From positions 9,812,259 through 9,876,258 of the forward strand of contig OX442320.1 in assembly GCA_949358305.1 (NCBI GenBank): 64,000 bases of DNA. Reading direction: 5' to 3'. The translations under genes were made by a program, and so were the position numbers. The notes beneath the pieces are model-generated. The model searched no databases. It saw only the letters and a list, made by a program, of their open reading frames with translations, and had not been told where the DNA came from. Positions 58,793 through 64,000 of this stretch are shown piece by piece; positions within the stretch are counted from its first letter, which is position 1; every line of letters begins with the position of its first letter. Source of the DNA: Strigamia acuminata (taxonomy: Eukaryota > Arthropoda > Chilopoda > Geophilomorpha > Linotaeniidae).

Positions 58793-59002
58793 CAGCGTTT
58801 CCCAAACGGTGAGGCGCACCCATTACACACGGCTAAATAAGACAAGCTTTTTTTGCAAACTTTTGTAATATAAAAATTTCTTTTTTTCTTTTTAATAGTT
58901 TATTTTTAAAAAAAATTTAAAGCAGTGGTAGATGAAGTGGGGTGCATAAGATCGCCTTGCTTAAAGAGTGGGGCGCGATGCTAAAAAGTTTGGGAACCCC
59001 TG
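58793..59002. mobile_element. hAT MITE, copy 2 of the GTTTCCCAAAC family
   Basis: It starts CAGCGTTTCCCAAAC and ends GTTTGGGAACCCCTG. The flanking 8-mers TAGTAATA and TAGTAACA differ at one base. It is about 55 bp shorter than copy 1 (49648-49912). Confidence 0.85.
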
Positions 59003-59475
59003 TAGTAACAGACACGTGTCCATGTTATCCTTGGTTCATGGTATTAGACAGTACAACCGGCAGTTTAAGAAGCCCTGTTGTAAACTATTAAAAAATCTTG
59101 ATAATAACAGTGATTTTAATGAAATTAATGACACTCTAAACCACCAACAATAAATCAAAACCATATGCCGGTTCCAAGGGGCATGACAATCGCCTAAATC
59201 TTTCTGAATCCCACCAGACTCCAGAATACCCAATTGTCACACCCCTATTGGTCATTGAACAAATCAAAAACACTAAATCCATCATCACTTCAATCCGCCG
59301 CATCCCTAATCCAACCCAGACGGCCAACACACAAAAAATAAATCAAACTGACTTAATTTTCCCGATCGACAAACCACGTTCATAATGGCGGAATTCAAAT
59401 CACTCTCAGCGATGTTGAGTGTTTTCCCATGTCGGCCTTTGATATTCATCTGATCGGCAGCAATGCAACTTCCTT

Positions 59476-59750
59476 CTATGCCAACGACAACAATTCATCA
59501 TCAATCCGGCCACCAAAAACACCTCGCCTCCCGCCGAGTCTTTTACCTGGCTGATAATCCTCTTTCTCCATAGGTTTCAACGATTTCCGAACACGGCTCA
59601 TATAATAATAGAAAGTAGGAACGGGAATGCAGAAATGATCGCACGCTTGTTGGTAAGTCATTCGACGGGCGAAGACGGCCTTGAGGGCCGTGAACATGGA
59701 CTCCTTCGTCCAGATTTTGTAGGTGGGCAAAGTGGGCCAATTGCTGCCAC
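59476..59750 (-). CDS. Alternative terminal exon Psq4, Pipsqueak HTH
   Basis: Acceptor AATGTTACAG, phase 1, 91 aa. The HTH starts KIWTKESMFTALKAV and ends PVPTFYYYMSRVRKSL. A basic Gly-rich segment (GKRLGGRRGVFGGR) follows, resembling the RGRP region after Psq3's HTH, then DDELLSLA. Confidence 0.85.
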
Positions 59751-60667
59751 CTGTAACATTCATAGTGGCCAACGGATGGTCAACAAAGGGTTAAATTATA
59801 TCAAAAAGATTTTTTTTCACAAAAAAAAAATAAAAAACTGTCCCACAAAAATTTAAAAAAATAATAATTGACTTTTGCCTCACAGAAGCTGCTTGATGTA
59901 GTTTTTCGTGTCAAAAAATGTTAAATTTAAAAAAAAAATTACTTTTATGCACATTAAATGTATTATATTGCATAGATACACAATTGCAAGCTAGAATTCT
60001 CACCACAAGGTAAAAAAGGGAGGGAAGGGGTAAGGGGAGACATTTTTTCTTTCTTTTTTTGGTATTTTGCTTTTTTGGTAAATATACAAAAGCCATTAAA
60101 AAATAGTATTCAATTTACTCCACAATTTTTTTTGATTCACTTCTAAAAACTGAAATAATAATAAAAAAAAAAAAGAAAAAAAAACTAAAAAAAAAAAAAA
60201 TATTTTTTTTCTGTCCGCTACAAATTACAAATACACATTTGCTTTTTCTAATAAATATCACAGAAGGAAACACAAAACAGTCTAGTTTCACTAAATACTA
60301 GTTTTATATTCTCCAAAATCAAGAGGGAAAAAAATCAGATTTTGTCCACACAAAAATTAGAAATTAAAAATAAAAATATCTAACATCTGCATATCACTAT
60401 CAACACTGCATATATATATATATGTTTTTCATATGCTTGAAAAAGCAGCACATTTCTTTTCTTTGCATATTCAGATTAAATAGTTGAATATATATCTTTA
60501 TATCGATACTAAAATTGTCTCTACACACAAACATGGATGGTTTTGGCATTTAATTTTTTTGGCATATGAAGAATCAATGATATTATGACAAACATAAACT
60601 CCAAAATAAATATATTTCGTCCACAAAATCAAAAATTAAAAAAAAAAAAAAATTAAAAAAAATTAAT
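59751..60667. other. Intronic AT-rich gap between Psq3 and Psq4
   Basis: No exon. Long A/T runs and a (TA)n at 60410-60422. This is probably the 3'UTR of Psq3 and the intron before Psq4. Confidence 0.5.
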
Positions 60668-61359
60668 TCAATTTTTGTCGCTCCCATCCTCATTCTCCTC
60701 CTCATCATTCAACTTGACCAGAAACAACTCGGGATTGCTCTCCACAACGACCGATTCAGCATTTTCACAACACACCTCGTCCTTCACGTCCTCAGCGTGA
60801 ACCGCCGCGACCGCCGCGTTATTCGCGCAGGCCGCATCGGGCTCTCCGACCGGCAGCGGCGGCGCCTGTTGCGCGAAAGCGAGCGGGCCAGCCATCAGTT
60901 TGGACGCTCCGTCCCCACCACAACCCCTCGGCGGGACTTGGTCCCGATAAACCACCCTGTTAATCGCTTCGTCAATCACCTCGTCGGACCAAAAGCCGCA
61001 GTAAGTCTTTGTGGGACGACCACGACGTCCGGAAAAATACTGAATGCGACCCTCCATCGACTGGCCCACCGTTCCTGTTGGGGGTATTAACATTTTGTGA
61101 GAACAACTCAAACCAATTTGACTTTTCCAACCTGTTGGAGGCCCCGCACTGCTTTTCTCATAGGGTTTCAGGATTTGTTTCACTCGCTTCGTGTAGAAAA
61201 AGAGGGTCGGGTAAGGTATGTTGGACGAGCGCGACGCTTCGATTATCGACAGACCGCGGGTGAAAATGCTGCGAATCGTCTGCACCATTGTTTCTTCGTG
61301 CCACGACTTGCACGGACCAGTGCGCGTGGGTGTGCGCATCCACACTCCAGGCTGAACTC
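60668..61359 (-). CDS. Alternative terminal exon Psq3, Pipsqueak HTH with GRP motif
   Basis: Acceptor CATTTTCAG, phase 1, 230 aa if read through. The HTH (KSWHEETMVQTIRSIFT.. to PTLFFYTKRVKQIL) is followed by a Tyr/Phe-Ser-Gly and AT-hook-like FSGRRGRPTKTY, a helix (FWSDEVIDEAINRVV) and an Ala/Pro-rich then acidic end (NDEEENEDGSDKN). A 57-nt in-frame stretch (61075-61131) is bounded by CCAACAG|GTTGGA and CCAACAG|GA, so it may be a facultative intron. The encoded joint would be PPTG-TVGQ. Confidence 0.85.
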
Positions 61360-61745
61360 CTGAAAATGGCCACAAGAAAATGGCCACAGAATGCAAAGGT
61401 TTTTTTTTCAGAAATTTTTTTTTTTTCGAAAATAATAATTTTAAAAAATAAAAAATTGTTATAGAGGCAACGCTAAACGAAACAATGAAAGAAAGAAAAA
61501 AAAAAAAAAAAAAAACCGAGAAAAAAGTGAAAAAATCAAAAATCCAATGTTAGATCAATGTAAAAAAAGGCTGCTTGATGTTACACGACAAATAAAACAG
61601 AAAAAGGGTTAAAAATACCGTAGTGGGGTTTTTTTTTAAAAAAAAATCCTAAACCAATCAACTAATTAAATTAACCAAAAAAAAAAATTTAAAAAAAAAA
61701 TTAAATTAAAAAAAAAATTATTTTTTTTGTTTTTTTTTTTCATTT

Positions 61746-62194
61746 TCATTCGTCAACAACAGTCAAATCGCCATGTTTCTTTAAGAAATAGAGAAGCCAA
61801 CGATGCTGGAACGTCTCGTTCCTAGCCAATTTCTCCGCCCTATCATAACTGGACTTGCGCACGATTCCGATCGCGAAATCCGCCACCTGACTCTTGTTAA
61901 TCGAGCCGCCATTTTTACACGCATTTCGCACATGCGCCACGATCGTCCGCTCCTCTTCCCGAGTCAAAAACACATCCACACGAAACTTTCTGTAGTTTTT
62001 CCCACGGATTCCATCCACGCGGTACTGCAGAGTCGACTCCGGCACCCGGTACTGCCTCGCCGCTAACGGCACCGACGAATGACCCGCAATCACCGTCTCC
62101 ATGGCTTTCATCATGTCATTCAGACTCCACCGTTTGTACTTCATATCTTTACGACTAGGTCGGTAATCTCCTGATTGATTGTAGTGCAGGGACC
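61746..62194 (-). CDS. Alternative terminal exon Psq2, Pipsqueak HTH plus transposase-like domain
   Basis: Acceptor AAACTAG, phase 1, 149 aa. The HTH KRWSLNDMMKAMETV.. to PESTLQYRVDGI is followed by FLTREEERTIVAHVRNAC and KSQVADFAIGIV, which resemble the start of the second (CENP-B-like) DNA-binding region of pogo/Tigger and Jerky proteins. It ends LLYFLKKHGDLTVVDE. This supports the known kinship of Psq HTHs with pogo transposases. Confidence 0.85.
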
Positions 62195-63426
62195 CTAGTT
62201 TAACAAGTGCCCGCACTTATTAAGAAAGCAGCCAAGAAAAAGAAGAAGACAAGGAAAAATCAAATCAAATTTTCTCTTTTTTTCTTTTAAAAACTCCATC
62301 AATCAAAAATAATTTTTAAAAACAAAAAAACCACGACCAAAGCGAGCTGCTTGATGCACCACGACAGCATCACTAAACCCCGACCAATCAACGTTTTTAA
62401 AAAAATCAAATTAAAAAAAAACAAAAAAAAAACAAAATGGAAGTCAAAATATCATCAAAAGCACAAGTCAAATTTATTTATCAACGACTACAACATACAT
62501 TTTTTTTAATATTACAAAAAAAAAATAATAAAAAAAAAATAATTAGTAAAAAAAGATAATAATAATAAAAAAGTTAAAATTAAATACAGCGAGTCCCCTA
62601 CACACGAACATCGAGTTTCGCGGCAGCGCATAATCTAGTTCGCGTGTCCAGCAGTAGCTGCATTCAAAAACTAAAATATTTTGTGTTTTACTTCAATTTT
62701 AAACCAAAAATGACATCATTTCCTGTTTATTCGCGGGTCTAGCAGTAGCTGCATTCAAAAATTAAAATATTTTGTGTTTTACTTCAATTTTAAACCAAAA
62801 ATGACATCATTTCCTGTTTAAACTTAAACTTAAAATACACTTAAACTAAAATTGTTATTTTTATTTTTGAATGCAGCTACTGTAATTTCTCATTAAAAAC
62901 ATTTTCTAATTTGGATTAACTCATTCGTATGTAAAGGACTAACTGTATAATTTTTTTTTTTTTTTTTAGAATTTTATATTTTTTCGGTATAAAAATCATT
63001 TCTCCACTACCTCAAATTTCTTCTCACTTTTAATATGTTCCTTTTAAAAAAGACGACGGGGCGGGAAATAAATGCACCTAAATTTATATTTTAAATTATC
63101 TCAAATTTAAAATTTAAAAAAAAAAATTCTACATATAAATAGAAACACTAATTTATTCATTAAACATTGTTCTAAACATCCTAAATACACACACCTGTGA
63201 ATCTCCTTTCACGTTAAACACCGCTCACTAACAAAAACAGTCAAAAACGCTTTTCAAAAATTTTTCAAAAAATCCAAAATGGAGGCGCACTGATCAACAT
63301 CAACCAGACCAAACAAAAAAAAAATAAAATAAAATATATAAAAAAAAAATAATAAAAAAATATAAAAAAATTAGCTTATATTTGCCAATATGTCACATTG
63401 CACATATATCTGCACTCTGTACTCAT
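62195..63426. other. Intronic gap between Psq1 and Psq2
   Basis: AT-rich. It contains one repeat element (62651-62882); no exon is visible. Confidence 0.5.
62651..62882. mobile_element. Element with GCAGTAGCTGCATTCAAAAA ends and a 91-bp tandem duplication
   Basis: The left end is CAGTAGCTGCATTCAAAAA and the right end TTTTTGAATGCAGCTACTG is its complement. The left 91 bp are duplicated in tandem (units from about 62641 and 62732). Single ends of this family are also seen near 33127, 24567 and 47170. Confidence 0.65.
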
Positions 63427-63668
63427 CTATCCGACCGAAAAATGACTGTTTCGCGTGGAGGTGGAAGCGGAAGCAGAATGATAGCCCTTAAAATAATTCA
63501 TCTTATAGCTGCTCGTTATGCCCAACTTTTGCGTACGTGTCCAGACGGTCATTGTGGGAATGCCATAGACGCGAGAGGCTAGCTTGATGGACATCCGTCC
63601 AGCCCGAATCTCCTCTATGGCCAGCTCCATCTGACTCTCTGTCCAGCGTTTGTTGCGACGAACCGTAT
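63427..63668 (-). CDS. Alternative terminal exon Psq1, Pipsqueak HTH
   Basis: Acceptor TTGCAACAG, phase 1, 80 aa. Right after the splice site is the HTH RRNKRWTESQMELAIEEI.. to GIPTMTVWTRTQKLGI, then a short Ser/Thr-rich tail (SASASTSTRNS). It is the most 5' tail visible. Confidence 0.85.
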
Positions 63669-64000
63669 CTGTTGCAAGAATAAAATGCAACGTTTTACTA
63701 ACTTTCCATTCCAACAATGGGCAGGGGGGACATTTTACAATTTCAATTTTGCTCTTTGCAAAAGCCCGAAAACCGGACAAATCGCACTTTCAAAAATAAA
63801 ACAAATTTGGCTCTCAAAGGGTTCACGACTCCTCAAAATATTCCCTCCACCTCACATCAAAAAAACAATTATTTCTTTTAAACTTTTAAAAAAGTATTTT
63901 TAAAAAAACTTCTCGACTTAATCCAAATTATCAAGTGTTGTGTGTTTGTATCGTTATCCACCCCTACGTCGCTTCCGTCACACATTCGTCATTTCCACTA
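63669..64000. other. Right edge, intronic
   Basis: No exon is recognised. The common N-terminal exons of the factor locus, probably BTB-coding, should lie beyond this edge. Confidence 0.4.

Larger units (their letters stand above)
58289..59045. mobile_element. MITE-like repeat copy 2, with two younger elements nested inside
   Basis: Ends are TACCATAGGATAACATGGAC and GTCCATGTTATCCTTGGTTC (then ATGGTA). The interior matches 214-417. It is split by a second MITE (58489-58788) and a hAT MITE (58793-59002). Confidence 0.75.
17062..63668 (-). other. Multi-terminal transcription-factor locus (lola/mod(mdg4)-like)
   Basis: All exons listed below between 63668 and 17062 are on the minus strand. Forty-five of them end in a stop codon; 43 begin directly after a phase-1 acceptor (two bases complete a split codon), and the other two C2H2 tails do so through a small 5' partner exon. 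Two internal exons with phase 1 at both ends could supply the common part. In Drosophila lola and mod(mdg4), common BTB exons are spliced, partly in trans, to many alternative C-terminal DNA-binding exons; this is the closest known design. A BTB domain is not in this window and would be expected further right. The DNA-binding classes lie in blocks: Pipsqueak HTH, then acidic, FLYWCH, then 38 C2H2 tails. AATAAA signals lie just past several stops (for example 38915-38920, 28646-28651 and 20239-20244, complement). Confidence 0.75.

Overview
This is eukaryotic nuclear DNA, most likely from an arthropod. Genes are split by AT-rich introns with GT-AG borders, transposable elements are dense, and the families present fit an arthropod: Pipsqueak-type HTH exons, paired C2H2 finger exons like those of lola, a degenerin channel and a carboxylesterase. 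I cannot name the species.

Layout. About 0.5-5.6 kb (+) holds exons of a DEG/ENaC channel in which the last membrane segment of one channel module runs, in one open exon, into the first membrane segment of a second. 7.1-9.3 kb (+) holds a complete nine-exon type B carboxylesterase (572 aa). 14.5-16.3 kb (-) holds a complete six-exon RNF41/Nrdp1 ubiquitin ligase (315 aa). A tandem duplication repeats the end of the esterase and the 3' exons of RNF41: 9.14-11.17 kb is a broken RNF41 copy, and 13.54-15.80 kb is the block containing the intact gene's 3' part.

From 17.06 kb to the right end the minus strand is one very unusual transcription-factor locus. Two internal exons (58049-58165 and 50755-50994) both start and end in intron phase 1. 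Around them are 45 exons that each begin at a phase-1 acceptor and end in a stop codon: five with Pipsqueak helix-turn-helix domains (57.5-63.7 kb), one acidic (56.2 kb), one with a FLYWCH-type finger (46.2 kb, inside a DNA transposon), and 38 with one to three C2H2 fingers (17.06-39.94 kb). Two of the 38 reach phase 1 through a small extra 5' exon. The simplest reading is a lola/mod(mdg4)-like gene: a shared N-terminus, probably with a BTB domain beyond the right edge, joined to one of at least 45 DNA-binding tails by alternative splicing or trans-splicing. The shared phase makes every junction frame-compatible.

The introns of this locus, above all 40-50 and 54-59 kb, are packed with nonautonomous DNA transposons. 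Several hAT-type elements have clear 8-bp target duplications, others are pogo/Tigger-like, and some are nested. A piggyBac-like C-terminus and a MULE-like N-terminal ORF are also present.
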